Positions 54,652 through 64,000 are shown, numbered from the stretch's first letter. The stretch is 64,000 nt of DNA from Flavivirga rizhaonensis (GCF_004791695.1 NZ_SRSO01000001.1:124001-188000); one strand, 5' to 3'. Translations and numbers: made by a program. Notes: generated by a model from the letters alone, not told the origin.

Positions 54652-56499
54652 TTAAATTTTAAAAGGCCATATTACTGGCACTAGTACGAGTGTTATGATA
54701 AAAAATAAGAGCAGTAAAGGCGCTCCTACTTTTAGATAATTCATAAATTTATAACCACCGGCGGTCATCACCATAGCATTGGTTGTAGTTCCTATTGGGG
54801 TTAAGAAAGCCGTTGATGCACTTATGGCAACTACAATCATAAATGGAGCAGGAGACAGGTTTAGTGAGTTTGCAGCAAGTATAGCTATAGGCGCCATTAA
54901 AACAGCTGTTGCTGAGTTATTAATTACTTGGCTAAATGTTGTTGTTAGTAGAAATACACCACCTAGTAATAATATAGGGTGAATAGATCCTAAATAATTT
55001 ACTAAGCCATTAGCTATAACTTGTGCTGTTCCTGTTTTTTGTAGCGCTACTCCCATAGGGATCATAGCAGCAATCATAACAACGCTTGTCCAACTGATGC
55101 CTTTATATGCTTTAGAAATAGGGACGCAGCCTGTTAATAAAACAATACCGGCAGAAATTAATGCCGCAATTGATCCTGGCACTATTTTAAAGACCATGAA
55201 TATGATCATGAGAACTAAAGCCCCTAAAGCGATATAAGATTTAGAATTAAGGCTTTCTACATTTTTAGCCATACCTTCAGGACTACCAATAATAACTAGG
55301 TTTTCATGTTGCTTTTTTAAATCATCAATATGTTCCCAGGTACCTCGTATTAAAAAAGCATCACCCGCTTTTACGGTAATTTCTTTTTCTTGCAGCGGTT
55401 TGCTATTTCTTGAAGCTGCTAAAAGCTGGATACCATATCGTTTAAAGTAATCTCCTAATTTATATTTTCTACCAACTAAAATAGAATTAGGGTTTACTAT
55501 CACTTCGGTCATACCAACCTCTTGATTAATTAAATTGTTTTTTAACTCATCTGTAATAGGTTCAAGGGGTAATAGACCCAATCTAAACGAAATCATAAGT
55601 TTATTGATGGCTTCTGTATCTCCTTTTACAGTAATAATATCATGATAACATAGTTCTGTATTTGGACTTGGAAATTCTTCAAACTGATGTATCCCTTTTA
55701 AAACATTTGGATGCCTTCTTTTTAATCGAATAATTGAGATATTATAATTTTTTTCAAATTGCCATTCTTCAATTTTTGTGTTGATTAACGGTGATAACGA
55801 TCTTATACGCAATCTGTAATAGCCTTCATCAATTTTATAAGCTTCTATCCAGTTATGTAAAGTAGATTCAATATTTACTGGCTTATTGTTCGTTTTGTTT
55901 TTTGGTAATAATTTGTAGCCTATGTATCTAAAATAAATTAAAGCGACTATTAATAATGGAATCCCAATTAATGCAAATTCAAAAAACGAAAATCCATCAA
56001 AACCAGCATCTATCAAAGCATTACTAGCAATAATATTTGGAGGCGTACCTGTTAAGGTTAGTAAACCACCAGTATTAGATCCAAAAGCGACAGGCATTAA
56101 CATTTTTGAAGGTAGTGTACCTATGCTCCAGGCAGATGATATTGTAAGAGGCATTAAAGTGGCTACTGTACCTGTATTACTTACGAAACCAGATAATACA
56201 CCTGCACCTAGTGTTACTATAACTAATAATTTTGGAACGCTTTTTCCGGCCCATTCCACAAACTTTTTACCAGCTAAAGCAGTCCATCCAGTTTGGGCAA
56301 TTCCTTCACCTATAACAAAAAGAGCAGCGATCATGATGACGGTTGGATTGCTAAACCCACTTAGCGTTTCTGTTGGAGTTAAAATTCCTGTTAAGAATAA
56401 ACTTATCATAGACATGAGGGCTACAATGTCTGGTGTAAATTTCCCCCAAACAAAGAAACCAATGGTAATAACTAAAATGACGAGCATTAAGTAGATCAT
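54652..56499 (-). CDS. SLC13/DASS-family transporter with two TrkA_C domains
   Basis: A 615-residue inner-membrane protein: hydrophobic helices in 1-200, two cytoplasmic RCK/TrkA_C domains in about 215-395, then more helices (420-615). NTGTVATLMPLTISSAW, SNTGGLLTLTGTPPNIIAS and TAFLTPIGTTTNAMV are the repeated SNT-type binding loops of DASS/CitT proteins. Substrates of relatives include sulfate and dicarboxylates. Coupling with pckA favours a dicarboxylate, but sulfate transporters (SAC1-like) share this TrkA_C layout. Confidence 0.88.
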   Translation of the reverse strand: MIYLMLVILVITIGFFVWGKFTPDIVALMSMISLFLTGILTPTETLSGFSNPTVIMIAALFVIGEGIAQTGWTALAGKKFVEWAGKSVPKLLVIVTLGAGVLSGFVSNTGTVATLMPLTISSAWSIGTLPSKMLMPVAFGSNTGGLLTLTGTPPNIIASNALIDAGFDGFSFFEFALIGIPLLIVALIYFRYIGYKLLPKNKTNNKPVNIESTLHNWIEAYKIDEGYYRLRIRSLSPLINTKIEEWQFEKNYNISIIRLKRRHPNVLKGIHQFEEFPSPNTELCYHDIITVKGDTEAINKLMISFRLGLLPLEPITDELKNNLINQEVGMTEVIVNPNSILVGRKYKLGDYFKRYGIQLLAASRNSKPLQEKEITVKAGDAFLIRGTWEHIDDLKKQHENLVIIGSPEGMAKNVESLNSKSYIALGALVLMIIFMVFKIVPGSIAALISAGIVLLTGCVPISKAYKGISWTSVVMIAAMIPMGVALQKTGTAQVIANGLVNYLGSIHPILLLGGVFLLTTTFSQVINNSATAVLMAPIAILAANSLNLSPAPFMIVVAISASTAFLTPIGTTTNAMVMTAGGYKFMNYLKVGAPLLLLFFIITLVLVPVIWPFKI

Positions 56500-56747
56500 A
56501 ATTTTGTAATTGTTTTTTAGTTTTAGTAATGTAATAATTTAAAGTAAAATTACAGCTGATTATCGCTAATAATTATGATTAATGTCATGCTTTTTCCAGT
56601 AGCTTTGCTTTTGGAGAATTATGAAAATTTAGTGCTGTTTTGTATAGAAAATGAATACGAAAACGTAAGAGTAGTATTGAGTTTTTAATGATTTATTATA
56701 TATTTAATAAATATAAGTTTAGGGGTAGTAAATAATTAATAAAATAG

Positions 56748-57542
56748 GTGGAAAAAACAGAATTCAAGATATCTAAAATGGATTGCCCTTCTGAAGAAAA
56801 TTTAATTCGAATGAAACTAGAAGGTATAGAGTCTATTAAGAATTTAGAATTTGATATACCAAATCGAAAACTTTTTGTGTTTCATATAAAAGACATTGAT
56901 ATTATTGAAAAGTCTATAGTTGAACTAAATTTAGGAGCTACAAGAATAAGTACAGAACAGACTAATCAAACTCACTTTAAAGTGGAAGTTAATCAAAGAA
57001 AACTGCTTTGGACAGTACTGAGTATTAATTTCTGTTTTTTTATTATTGAAATGACTACAGGTATAGTTTCTAAATCAATGGGACTTGTGGCAGATAGTTT
57101 AGATATGCTTGCAGATAGTTTTGTTTATGGTATTAGCCTTTTTGCTGTAGGCGGAACACTTATTAAGAAAAAACAAATAGCTAAACTTGCAGGTTATTTC
57201 CAAATTATACTAGCAACCATTGGTTTTTTTGAGGTTTTAAGGCGATTTTTAAGTGAAGAGGTATTACCAGATTTCTCAACTATGATAATTGTTTCTATTT
57301 TTGCACTTATAGCAAATGGCATCTGTTTATACGTGCTGCAAAAGACAAAAAATAAAGAAGAAGTACATATACAAGCGAGTATGATTTTTACATCAAATGA
57401 TGTGATTATTAATCTGGGTGTTATCATTGCTGGAATTTTAGTAACCTGGTTAAATTCAAACAAACCAGATTTAATTATAGGAACTATTGTTTTTGTTTTA
57501 GTAATTCAGGGGGCTTTTAGAATTTTAAGACTCGCTAAATAA
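56748..57542 (+). CDS. Cation diffusion facilitator-type transporter with an N-terminal HMA-like domain
   Basis: A 264-residue protein starting at GTG 56748. Residues 1-70 resemble a heavy-metal-associated fold with KMDCPSEEN, but only one cysteine (Cys13) of the usual MxCxxC. Residues ~80-264 have five or six helices with GLVADSLDMLADSFVYGISLF, the CDF helix-2 Asp motif, and FTSNDVIINLGVII in helix 5. It likely exports a divalent metal such as Zn, Co or Fe. It is followed by bshB1 after 26 bp. Confidence 0.8.
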   Translation: MEKTEFKISKMDCPSEENLIRMKLEGIESIKNLEFDIPNRKLFVFHIKDIDIIEKSIVELNLGATRISTEQTNQTHFKVEVNQRKLLWTVLSINFCFFIIEMTTGIVSKSMGLVADSLDMLADSFVYGISLFAVGGTLIKKKQIAKLAGYFQIILATIGFFEVLRRFLSEEVLPDFSTMIIVSIFALIANGICLYVLQKTKNKEEVHIQASMIFTSNDVIINLGVIIAGILVTWLNSNKPDLIIGTIVFVLVIQGAFRILRLAK

Positions 57543-57568
57543 AAATAAAGACCTAAAATATATATATT

Positions 57569-58285
57569 ATGAAATTAGATATTCTTGCTATTGGAGCACA
57601 TCCTGATGATGTGGAATTAGGTTGTGGTGGCGTCATAGCAAAAGAAGTAGCCAACGGAAAAAGAGTTGGTATTATAGATTTAACAAGAGGCGAGTTAGGA
57701 ACCAGGGGAACTGCAGAAATAAGGGATGTTGAAGCTAATAATGCAGCCAAGATATTAGGTGTTGATTTTCGTGTTAATATGGGGTTTGCAGATAGTTTTT
57801 TTATTAATGATAAAGAACATCAATTAAAAATCATAAAAATGATTCGTAAATATCAACCAGATATTGTGCTTTGCAATGCTATTGATGACAGACATATTGA
57901 TCATGGAAAAGGAAGCAAGTTGGTTAGTGATGCCTGTTTTTTAAGCGGATTAATTAAAATTGAAACTAATAATGGGGAAGATAAGCAGGACCCGTGGAGA
58001 CCTAAGCAAGTATATCACTATATACAATGGAAAAATTCGGAACCAGATTTAGCTGTTGACATATCAGGGTTCATAGATAAAAAAATGGCATCTGTACTAG
58101 CCTACAAAACGCAGTTTTATGATAGTAATAGTAAAGAACCAGAAACACCTATTTCTAGCAAGAACTTTACAGATAGTATTATTTATAGGGCTAGAGATTT
58201 AGGAAGACTGGTAGGTGTGGAGCATGCAGAAGGCTTTACTGTTGAAAGGCATGTTGCGGTTGATAGTTTATTCGATATTAAATAA
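57569..58285 (+). CDS. bshB1: Bacillithiol biosynthesis deacetylase BshB1
   Basis: A 238-residue zinc-dependent PIG-L deacetylase. AHPDD (His11, Asp13, Asp14) and DRHIDHGKG (His109, His112) form the metal site, and LTRGELGTRGTAEIR plus GFADSFF are BshB1-specific. It removes acetyl from GlcNAc-malate to give GlcN-malate for bacillithiol synthesis. bshA and bshC are not in the window. It is cotranscribed with the metal transporter upstream, which fits a thiol/metal homeostasis unit. Confidence 0.93.
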   Translation: MKLDILAIGAHPDDVELGCGGVIAKEVANGKRVGIIDLTRGELGTRGTAEIRDVEANNAAKILGVDFRVNMGFADSFFINDKEHQLKIIKMIRKYQPDIVLCNAIDDRHIDHGKGSKLVSDACFLSGLIKIETNNGEDKQDPWRPKQVYHYIQWKNSEPDLAVDISGFIDKKMASVLAYKTQFYDSNSKEPETPISSKNFTDSIIYRARDLGRLVGVEHAEGFTVERHVAVDSLFDIK

Positions 58286-58429
58286 TTATAATTTTCAGCA
58301 ATTTTTCTTGAATATCCGTAATATTTCATAATTAATTTAGTTTTATTTGCTGCCAAAATTACTGTGAAACCTTCTTTTTGATAACGGTATATTTACAACT
58401 TTTTTGTCTGACGATTAATTTTATTGGTA

Positions 58430-59437
58430 TTAACAAAAGAAAACATAATCATAAATATTCTTCATACTTAGCGTATCCATATAATTCTTAATCTCTATTT
58501 GTGCATCTTTATTAGCAACAGTGATAATACTTTGAGGGTTCTTAATGTCTTTTAAAGCATTAAAAGGCTTTAATATGGTACCATAAATATCTCTTCCTAT
58601 TTTATTTGGGTTATCGCAAATCCACTCAAAAGGAATCCCTTTTTTAATAAGCGTTTTAGCGACTATTTTTCCTTTGTTGCCAGCACCCCAAACAACAAGC
58701 GATTTATTAGGGTTATAATCTAATTCTAAGAAGTAATGTAGTTTTATGTCAATAAAATGATTTTCTGCATAGTGCTCGTGCGTTCTAGATGTTCTGGAAT
58801 TATAATCTCTCCAGTCATGTATAATAGTGTCACAAGGGATACATTTATAATTGTGTTTATAAAACCGAAATGCTAAATCGTAATCTTCTGGATATCTATC
58901 TGGGTTAAAAGCATCACATGCTATTAAATCATTTCTATGAATCATCCAGCAAGGGGAAGGAATGACACATTCTTTATAAATTTCAGAATAATTATTTCCT
59001 GTTTTGGTTAAGTTATTCAACCATACTTCATAATTTTTGTAGCCTTCTTTAATGCCTTCTTCCGAAAAATAATTAACCAATCCGGTAGCCACATGTTGTT
59101 TTCCGTGATTTAATAAATTAGTTACTAATACGTTTAATTTGCAAGCATGCATAATATCGTCACTATCCATTCTGGTAATAAACGCTCCTTTACTATGTTT
59201 AAAGGCTAATCGTAACGCATCAATAATACCAGTACCTTTGTTTTTTAAAAGAATTATTCTGTCCTCATTTTTTGCAAATTTTTCAACAATACTAAAGCTA
59301 GAATCTGAGGAAGAATCATCTATTATAAGTACTTCCCAATTAGTATATGTTTGATTTAATATAGAAACTAAACAGGCTTCTATATAGGCTTCTGTGTTCT
59401 TGAAAGGTATAAGTATACTAACTAAAGGGGTTTGCAT
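58430..59437 (-). CDS. Family 2 glycosyltransferase with a Rossmann-like C-terminal domain
   Basis: A 335-residue protein. Residues 1-220 are a GT-A glycosyltransferase: VSILIPFKNTEAYIEACL, VLIIDDSSSDSS and FITRMDSDDIM (DxD-type motif). Residues ~245-335 start with LVVWGAGNKGKIVAKTLIKKG, a nucleotide-binding GxGxxG loop similar to the first part of PglD-type acyltransferase or CoA-binding domains. It may modify a surface glycan. Donor and acceptor are unknown. Confidence 0.85.
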   Translation of the reverse strand: MQTPLVSILIPFKNTEAYIEACLVSILNQTYTNWEVLIIDDSSSDSSFSIVEKFAKNEDRIILLKNKGTGIIDALRLAFKHSKGAFITRMDSDDIMHACKLNVLVTNLLNHGKQHVATGLVNYFSEEGIKEGYKNYEVWLNNLTKTGNNYSEIYKECVIPSPCWMIHRNDLIACDAFNPDRYPEDYDLAFRFYKHNYKCIPCDTIIHDWRDYNSRTSRTHEHYAENHFIDIKLHYFLELDYNPNKSLVVWGAGNKGKIVAKTLIKKGIPFEWICDNPNKIGRDIYGTILKPFNALKDIKNPQSIITVANKDAQIEIKNYMDTLSMKNIYDYVFFC

Positions 59438-59534
59438 TAGGCGAATATAATTTATCTTTTTAACATAACCTTAAGAATAGAGACCGTAACATAGTGGTAT
59501 TTTGTGCGTCAATAAAAAAACTAAATTTAATTAA

Positions 59535-61427
59535 ATGAATACTAAGACATTTGCTGCACTATTTGCAGGCATTTTACTAGCCAGTTGTAGTTCTACAAAG
59601 AATACAAAAAATGATTTAGCAACAAGTTTGCCAATAGCAACATCAATAAATCTAACAGGTATCGATAACGATAAAGCACCAGTAACTATTAATCCTGGAC
59701 GTTTTACAGAGGAAACTGTAACATACCGTTTGCCAAAAGTAATACAAGGAACCTATTCGGTAAGTGATTTTGGTAAGTATGTTGATGATTTTAAGGCTAT
59801 TGATTATGATGGGAATGAGATGCCGGTAAATAAGGTAGATACTAATACTTGGTCTATTAGTAATGCCAAGAAATTAGATAAAATTACTTATTTAGTAAAT
59901 GATACTTATGATATAGAAGTTAAAGGGGGGATAGGAAAAGACACTCCTTTTTCGCCATCAGGAACAAACATAGAGCCTGATAATTACGTGTTGAATTTAC
60001 ATGGTTTTATAGGGTATTTCGATTCTTTAAAAAACAATCAATATAAATTAGATGTTACAGCTTCAGCAGATTTTGTACGTACTTCTGCACTACAAACTGT
60101 AGGTTCGAAAACTAGTGAGGATGGGAAAAACATAACGACTAGTTATTTTGCCACCAGATATTTTGACATTACTGATAACCCGATGATGTATGGTAATTTA
60201 GATGTTGAAGAATTTCAAGTTGGGGATATTAAAATTGTACTAAGCGTATATTCTCCTAATAAAATACATTCTGCTAAATCTTTAAAGGAGACTATCTTTA
60301 AAATGATGCAAGCTCAAAAAACGTATTTAGGAAATGTAAATACAACACCACGTTATGATATTTATTTGTATTTGTCTGAAGGTAAAGATGAATCTCCAAA
60401 AGGTTTTGGAGCTTTAGAACACCATACATCTACAGTGGTTGTGATGCCAGAATCTATGCCAAAAGAAGCTTTAGAAGAAAGTATGATAGATGTAGTATCT
60501 CACGAGTTTTTTCATATAGTAACGCCTTTGAGTGTACATTCTGAAGATGTGCATTATTTTGATTATAATAATCCGACTTTCTCGAAACACTTATGGATGT
60601 ATGAAGGTGTAACAGAATATTTTGCAACGTTATTTCAGGTAAACCAAGGGCTTGTTGAGGAGGCTGAGTTTTATAATAAAATTATGAGTAAAATCCAACA
60701 GTCTAAGGCCTTGAATGATACTATGAGTTTTACCATAATGAGTGAGAATATTTTAAAAGATCCTTATAAAGATCAATATTTAAACGTGTATCAAAAGGGC
60801 GCATTAATTGGTATGTGTATTGATATATTGATGCGGGAAGAAAGTAATGGGAATAGAGGGATTTTATCATTAATGAAAGAGCTATCGAATAAATATGGAA
60901 AAAACAAACCATTTGAAGATGATAAGCTAATAGACGAAATTGTAGCCATGACTTACCCGTCGTTAAGAGAGTTTTTCGATACGCATGTTATTGGAGACAC
61001 ACCAATAAACTATAATGATTTTTTAGAAAAAGCCGGTTTGGAATTTGGAGAAGCTAAAATAAAAGCTAATTACATATTAATGAATGGCGCACCTATAGTA
61101 AGTGGAGATCCGGAAAACGGTACCATATTTTTTACAGATATGGTATTAAAGAATAGTTTTTGGGTAGAACAAGGTGTACAAGCCAATGATGTTATTAAAT
61201 CTGTTGATGGTGCGGCTTTAACATTTCAAAACGCTAACAAGATATTACAAGATGTTTTTATGTGGAAACCAGGAAAAGACATTGAAGTAAAATTAGAAAG
61301 AGGAGGTGAAGAAGTTGTAATAAAAACTACCACCACACAATCGTATACTAATGGTAAGGCCATTATAGAAAAAACCGATGCTACTGATGCTCAAAAGGCA
61401 TTGAGAAAGGCTTGGTTGAAAGGATAA
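59535..61427 (+). CDS. M61-family lipoprotein metallopeptidase with PDZ domain
   Basis: A 630-residue protein with a lipoprotein signal (LLASCSSTKN, lipidated Cys18). An N-terminal beta domain (20-250) is followed by the thermolysin-like catalytic domain with VVSHEFFHIVTP (His323, Glu324, His327) and MYEGVTEYFATLF supplying the third zinc ligand Glu. A PDZ-like domain is near 520-605 (GVQANDVIKSVDGAALT). It belongs to the glycyl-aminopeptidase family and is probably anchored to the outer membrane facing the periplasm or the surface. A terminator follows at 61453. Confidence 0.92.
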   Translation: MNTKTFAALFAGILLASCSSTKNTKNDLATSLPIATSINLTGIDNDKAPVTINPGRFTEETVTYRLPKVIQGTYSVSDFGKYVDDFKAIDYDGNEMPVNKVDTNTWSISNAKKLDKITYLVNDTYDIEVKGGIGKDTPFSPSGTNIEPDNYVLNLHGFIGYFDSLKNNQYKLDVTASADFVRTSALQTVGSKTSEDGKNITTSYFATRYFDITDNPMMYGNLDVEEFQVGDIKIVLSVYSPNKIHSAKSLKETIFKMMQAQKTYLGNVNTTPRYDIYLYLSEGKDESPKGFGALEHHTSTVVVMPESMPKEALEESMIDVVSHEFFHIVTPLSVHSEDVHYFDYNNPTFSKHLWMYEGVTEYFATLFQVNQGLVEEAEFYNKIMSKIQQSKALNDTMSFTIMSENILKDPYKDQYLNVYQKGALIGMCIDILMREESNGNRGILSLMKELSNKYGKNKPFEDDKLIDEIVAMTYPSLREFFDTHVIGDTPINYNDFLEKAGLEFGEAKIKANYILMNGAPIVSGDPENGTIFFTDMVLKNSFWVEQGVQANDVIKSVDGAALTFQNANKILQDVFMWKPGKDIEVKLERGGEEVVIKTTTTQSYTNGKAIIEKTDATDAQKALRKAWLKG

Positions 61428-61452
61428 TTCATTATAAAAATGTTTTCAAATT

Positions 61453-61489
61453 AACGATTGATAGACTGTAAGTTTGTCAATCGTTTTTT
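61453..61489 (+). terminator. Terminator after the M61 peptidase gene
   Basis: AACGATTGA (61453-61461) and TCAATCGTT (61477-61485) make a perfect 9-bp stem, followed by TTTT. Confidence 0.8.
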
Positions 61490-61554
61490 ATGGGCACTAG
61501 TCAAGAATTGTGCTTTTATGATAATCTTTTGTAAAAGCTTTGAATGAAGAGATA

Positions 61555-62319
61555 TTAAAAACCTTCAAAAACGCCTAATCCAAATAGAGCGAAATCATAT
61601 TTAACAGGGTCATTTGCATCTAATTCTCTTAAAGCAGTATCTAATTCGAATAAGGCTTTAGCATCATTTTGTTTACGATGTAATAAGCCTAATTTTCTAG
61701 CTACATTCCCAGAGTGTAGGTCTAAAGGACACGATAATTGAGAAGGCGAGAGGGTTTTCCAAATACCAAAATCAACTCCCGTGTTGTCATTTCTAACCAT
61801 CCAACGTAAAAACATGTTAATGCGTTTTGCTGCGGAGTTTTTTAAAGGATCACTTATATGTTTTTGTGTTCTTTGTAAATGCTCAATTTCAAAGAATGTT
61901 GATTTAAATTTTGAAATAGATACTTGTAGGGACTCTTTTTTTACATGCTTTGAAAAAACAGATTCTAATCCACCATGGTTTTTATAAATATGCTTGAGTG
62001 ATTTTATAAATTGGATGCTGTCATTACCATTAAAGGTTCTATGAACAAAAGGCGTTAGTTTTTCTAAATCAGTTTTTGAGTGATTTAAAACAAAGTCATA
62101 AGGAGAATTGTCTAACAATTCCATCAGACGTTTTGCGTTATTGATGATACTTTTTCTATTTCCCCAGGCAATGGTTGCGGTTAAAAAACCTGAGATCTCA
62201 ATAGCTTCTTTTTTGCTGAATTGATGTGGAATTTGAATGGGGTCACTTTCAATAAACTTGGGGTTGTTATATTGAATGACTTTAGCATCTAGAAAGTCTT
62301 TGAGGTCTTTTTTGTTCAA
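61555..62319 (-). CDS. TIGR02757/DUF2400-family protein
   Basis: A 254-residue soluble helical protein with LTATIAWGNRKSIINNAKRL, FVHRTFNGNDSIQF, KRINMFLRWMVRND and PLDLHSGNVARKLGLL, the hallmarks of the TIGR02757 family (HhH-like fold related to DNA glycosylases). A role in DNA or RNA repair has been suggested by fold only. It is 62 bp from the ABC-ATPase gene on the same strand. Confidence 0.88.
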   Translation of the reverse strand: MNKKDLKDFLDAKVIQYNNPKFIESDPIQIPHQFSKKEAIEISGFLTATIAWGNRKSIINNAKRLMELLDNSPYDFVLNHSKTDLEKLTPFVHRTFNGNDSIQFIKSLKHIYKNHGGLESVFSKHVKKESLQVSISKFKSTFFEIEHLQRTQKHISDPLKNSAAKRINMFLRWMVRNDNTGVDFGIWKTLSPSQLSCPLDLHSGNVARKLGLLHRKQNDAKALFELDTALRELDANDPVKYDFALFGLGVFEGF

Positions 62320-62381
62320 GTGTTATATTATGTTGAAGTACTAATCAATCAATTCATTACTGAAATAGTAGAAAAATGTAA

Positions 62382-63044
62382 TCAATTAATAATTTTACCA
62401 TCTACCATCGTTAATTTTCTATCGGCCAGATCAGCTAGTTCTTTATTATGTGTAACAATGACGAAGGTTTGCCCGAATTCATCACGTAATTTAAAAAATA
62501 GACTATGTAGCATTTCGGCAGACTCACTATCTAAATTACCAGAAGGCTCATCTGCAAAAATTAAATCTGGATTATTTATTAATGCTCTTGCAACTGCAAC
62601 ACGTTGTTGTTCACCGCCAGATAACTCATTTGGTTTATGATCGTACCGATGCGATAAGCCTAAAAAATCTAAAAGTTCCATAGCTCGTTTTTCTGCATCG
62701 GCTTTTTTAGTACCTTTAATGAAGGCTGGTAAGCATACATTTTCTAAAGCTGTAAATTCTGGAAGTAATTGATGAAATTGAAATATAAAACCAATATGTT
62801 CATTTCTAAACTTAGCTAGTTTTTTGTCATTAAGATCACTAATATTGGTATCATTTATGTTTAGTTCAAACTTACTATTAGCAGAAGCTGAGTCCAAAGT
62901 CCCTAAAATTTGTAATAAGGTCGTTTTTCCAGCTCCAGATGCCCCAACAATAGAAACAACTTCACTTTTCTTTATATTAATATCTACACCCTTTAGTACG
63001 TGTAAATCATTATAGTATTTATGAATATTTTTTGCCTGAATCAT
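62382..63044 (-). CDS. ABC transporter ATP-binding protein (LolD-type)
   Basis: A 220-residue ATPase: Walker [18 protein letters not shown] (about 32-48), signature [21 protein letters not shown] (about 137), Walker [18 protein letters not shown] and the H-loop VTHN. It belongs to the MacB/LolD/FtsE branch. LolD energises lipoprotein release from the inner membrane. The permease partner is not in this window's adjacent genes, so the exact system is unresolved. Confidence 0.9.
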   Translation of the reverse strand: MIQAKNIHKYYNDLHVLKGVDINIKKSEVVSIVGASGAGKTTLLQILGTLDSASANSKFELNINDTNISDLNDKKLAKFRNEHIGFIFQFHQLLPEFTALENVCLPAFIKGTKKADAEKRAMELLDFLGLSHRYDHKPNELSGGEQQRVAVARALINNPDLIFADEPSGNLDSESAEMLHSLFFKLRDEFGQTFVIVTHNKELADLADRKLTMVDGKIIN

Positions 63045-63129
63045 TTTGAATAATTGGAACGCTGAAAATACTACTTTATAGATTTATTAGCAACGATTTA
63101 GCCATTACTTTTATTTTTAAAAGCATTTT

Positions 63130-63246
63130 TTAGGTTATTATAAGCCATAAAACAGATAAAATGAAGTTGAAAAGTATAATCAATAGGCTAATTGAATAAG
63201 GTGTTAAGGCCTTTAAAGTAGGTGTCCTATGAAGCGGTTCTTTCAT
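63130..63246 (-). CDS. Possible 38-residue small membrane protein
   Basis: ATG at 63246 to TAA at 63132-63130 on the minus strand encodes MKEPLHRTPTLKALTPYSIS followed by a hydrophobic segment (LLIILFNFILSVLWLII). The layout of a charged start and a single transmembrane helix is typical of a real small protein. It lies 85 bp upstream of the ABC ATPase gene on the same strand. No homology is recalled. Confidence 0.4.
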   Translation of the reverse strand: MKEPLHRTPTLKALTPYSISLLIILFNFILSVLWLIIT

Positions 63247-63270
63247 TAAATAAATAATTTCGATAAAGTA

Positions 63271-63438
63271 CTATAATTTAGATCCAGTAGAAAATTGCTG
63301 TGAACATTGGAGGTCTAAATTCCAAGCACTGAAGTTAACTTTTGTTTCAAAATCAATATTACCCAAATTATAACTAGAATCTGTCGTTAAAATTTTAATT
63401 TTATTAATTAAAGTTGAAATTTGCTTAACTTTAAACAT
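63271..63438 (-). CDS. Possible 55-residue small protein
   Basis: ATG 63438 to TAG 63273-63271 on the minus strand, ending LQCSQQFSTGSKL. It is soluble in character, without signal peptide. It ends 24 bp before the possible 38-residue gene and is divergent from folE (34 bp between starts). An open frame of this length can occur by chance in AT-rich DNA, and no family is recognised. The remaining part of the 63045-63472 gap holds nothing else I can support. Confidence 0.25.
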   Translation of the reverse strand: MFKVKQISTLINKIKILTTDSSYNLGNIDFETKVNFSAWNLDLQCSQQFSTGSKL

Positions 63439-63472
63439 TATGTTTTTAAACTCAAAAAGATACTAAACCGCT

Positions 63473-64000
63473 ATGCCATATAAGAAATTTGAAGAGTACA
63501 ACATGCAAGTGACAGATGATGTTAAGGAAAGATATGAAAATATTATTAAAGACTTAGGAGAAGATACCAATCGCGATGGACTATTAAAGACTCCAGAACG
63601 CGCAGCAAAAGCTATGCAGTTTTTAACACAAGGGTATCATCAAGATCCTGTCGAGATACTTAAAAGTGCTATGTTTAAGGAGTCTTATAATGAAATGGTT
63701 ATTGTAAAAGATATTGAGCTGTATTCCCTTTGTGAACACCATATTTTGCCTTTTTTTGGGAAAGTTCATATAGCCTATATCCCTAACGGACAAATTGTCG
63801 GTTTAAGTAAGTTGCCAAGAATTGTAGATGTTTTTGCAAGACGTTTGCAAGTACAAGAACGTTTAACTGAGCAAATTTTAGATTGTATAAACCATACTTT
63901 AAAACCACAAGGAGTTGCCGTGGTTATTGAAGCCTCTCATATGTGTATGATGATGCGTGGCGTGCAAAAACAAAACTCTATTACAACAACTTCGGGTTTT
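63473..64000 (+). CDS. folE: GTP cyclohydrolase I, 3'-truncated by the window edge
   Basis: 176 codons from ATG 63473 to the end of the window, still open. [40 protein letters not shown] (zinc ligands Cys87 and His90 region) and [15 protein letters not shown] (third ligand Cys158) identify FolE. It converts GTP to dihydroneopterin triphosphate for folate and pterin synthesis. The usual length is ~220 residues, so roughly the last 40-50 are missing. All zinc ligands are present. Confidence 0.95.
   Translation, partial: MPYKKFEEYNMQVTDDVKERYENIIKDLGEDTNRDGLLKTPERAAKAMQFLTQGYHQDPVEILKSAMFKESYNEMVIVKDIELYSLCEHHILPFFGKVHIAYIPNGQIVGLSKLPRIVDVFARRLQVQERLTEQILDCINHTLKPQGVAVVIEASHMCMMMRGVQKQNSITTTSGF

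Noticed and set aside
56575..56688. 37-codon plus-strand frame beginning MINVMLFPVALLLENYENL
   Set aside because: Open frames of this size are common in AT-rich DNA, there is no partner gene close by and no family is recognised. Kept only as a note for the 248-bp gap before the metal transporter.

Overview
The window is a stretch of AT-rich bacterial chromosome from a member of the Bacteroidota, very probably a (likely marine) Flavobacteriaceae species. The evidence is a hybrid two-component system (HTCS) regulator beside glycoside hydrolases, a type IX secretion sorting domain, Bacteroidota-type promoter elements (TAnnTTTG at -7), a NagB/PIG-L fusion, bacillithiol deacetylase BshB1, and the gene order tpx-dgkA-ftsK-lolA-lptF/G-ribB. 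I cannot name the genus from sequence alone.

Layout. 1-11.2 kb: the end of a carbohydrate-utilisation region, with the tail of one glycosidase, a second six-hairpin glycosidase, a 1436-residue HTCS regulator, an MFS sugar transporter (NagP-like) and NagB fused to a PIG-L deacetylase domain. Together they suggest uptake and catabolism of an amino-sugar glycan. 11.3-14 kb: tRNA-Ser(UGA) with a clear promoter on the minus strand, a nitroreductase and a DegT-family aminotransferase. 14.2-21.6 kb (minus): a housekeeping block of RibB with a degenerate RibA half, an LptF/G permease, LolA, FtsK, diacylglycerol kinase and thiol peroxidase. 21.8-26.1 kb: oxidative-stress genes (KatG with an ankyrin protein; AhpC-type peroxiredoxin, thioredoxin and a small DUF6952-like protein). 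26.2-34 kb: NhaC antiporter, YdjM-like hydrolase, a Cys/Met-metabolism PLP enzyme divergent from an Lrp regulator, a CPBP membrane protein, two unrecognised proteins and a histidine kinase with no adjacent response regulator. 34-43 kb: ALDH, RluA-type pseudouridine synthase, PanB, serine dehydratase, DnaK and an RlmI-like methyltransferase. The intergenic DNA here is rich in inverted repeats.

43-50 kb: a secreted T9SS cargo protein, nitronate monooxygenase, PPOX flavoprotein, aldo/keto reductase, a compact cobalamin riboswitch in front of a small LOV-like PAS protein, and an AraC/GyrI regulator. 50-64 kb: serine hydrolase with TPR, PEP carboxykinase with an SLC13 transporter, a CDF transporter with BshB1, a glycosyltransferase, an M61 peptidase, a TIGR02757 protein, a LolD-like ABC ATPase and the 5' part of folE, which runs off the window.

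Most genes are ordinary chromosomal ones. The most unusual signals are: the cobalamin riboswitch leading into a LOV-like gene that lacks the photoactive cysteine; a perfect 44-bp palindrome overlapping the -7 element of the nitronate monooxygenase promoter; a 23-bp duplication of the dnaK 3' end flanking a dispersed repeat unit; and nested inverted repeats around 36-38 kb. No CRISPR array, prophage, insertion sequence or defence island was seen.
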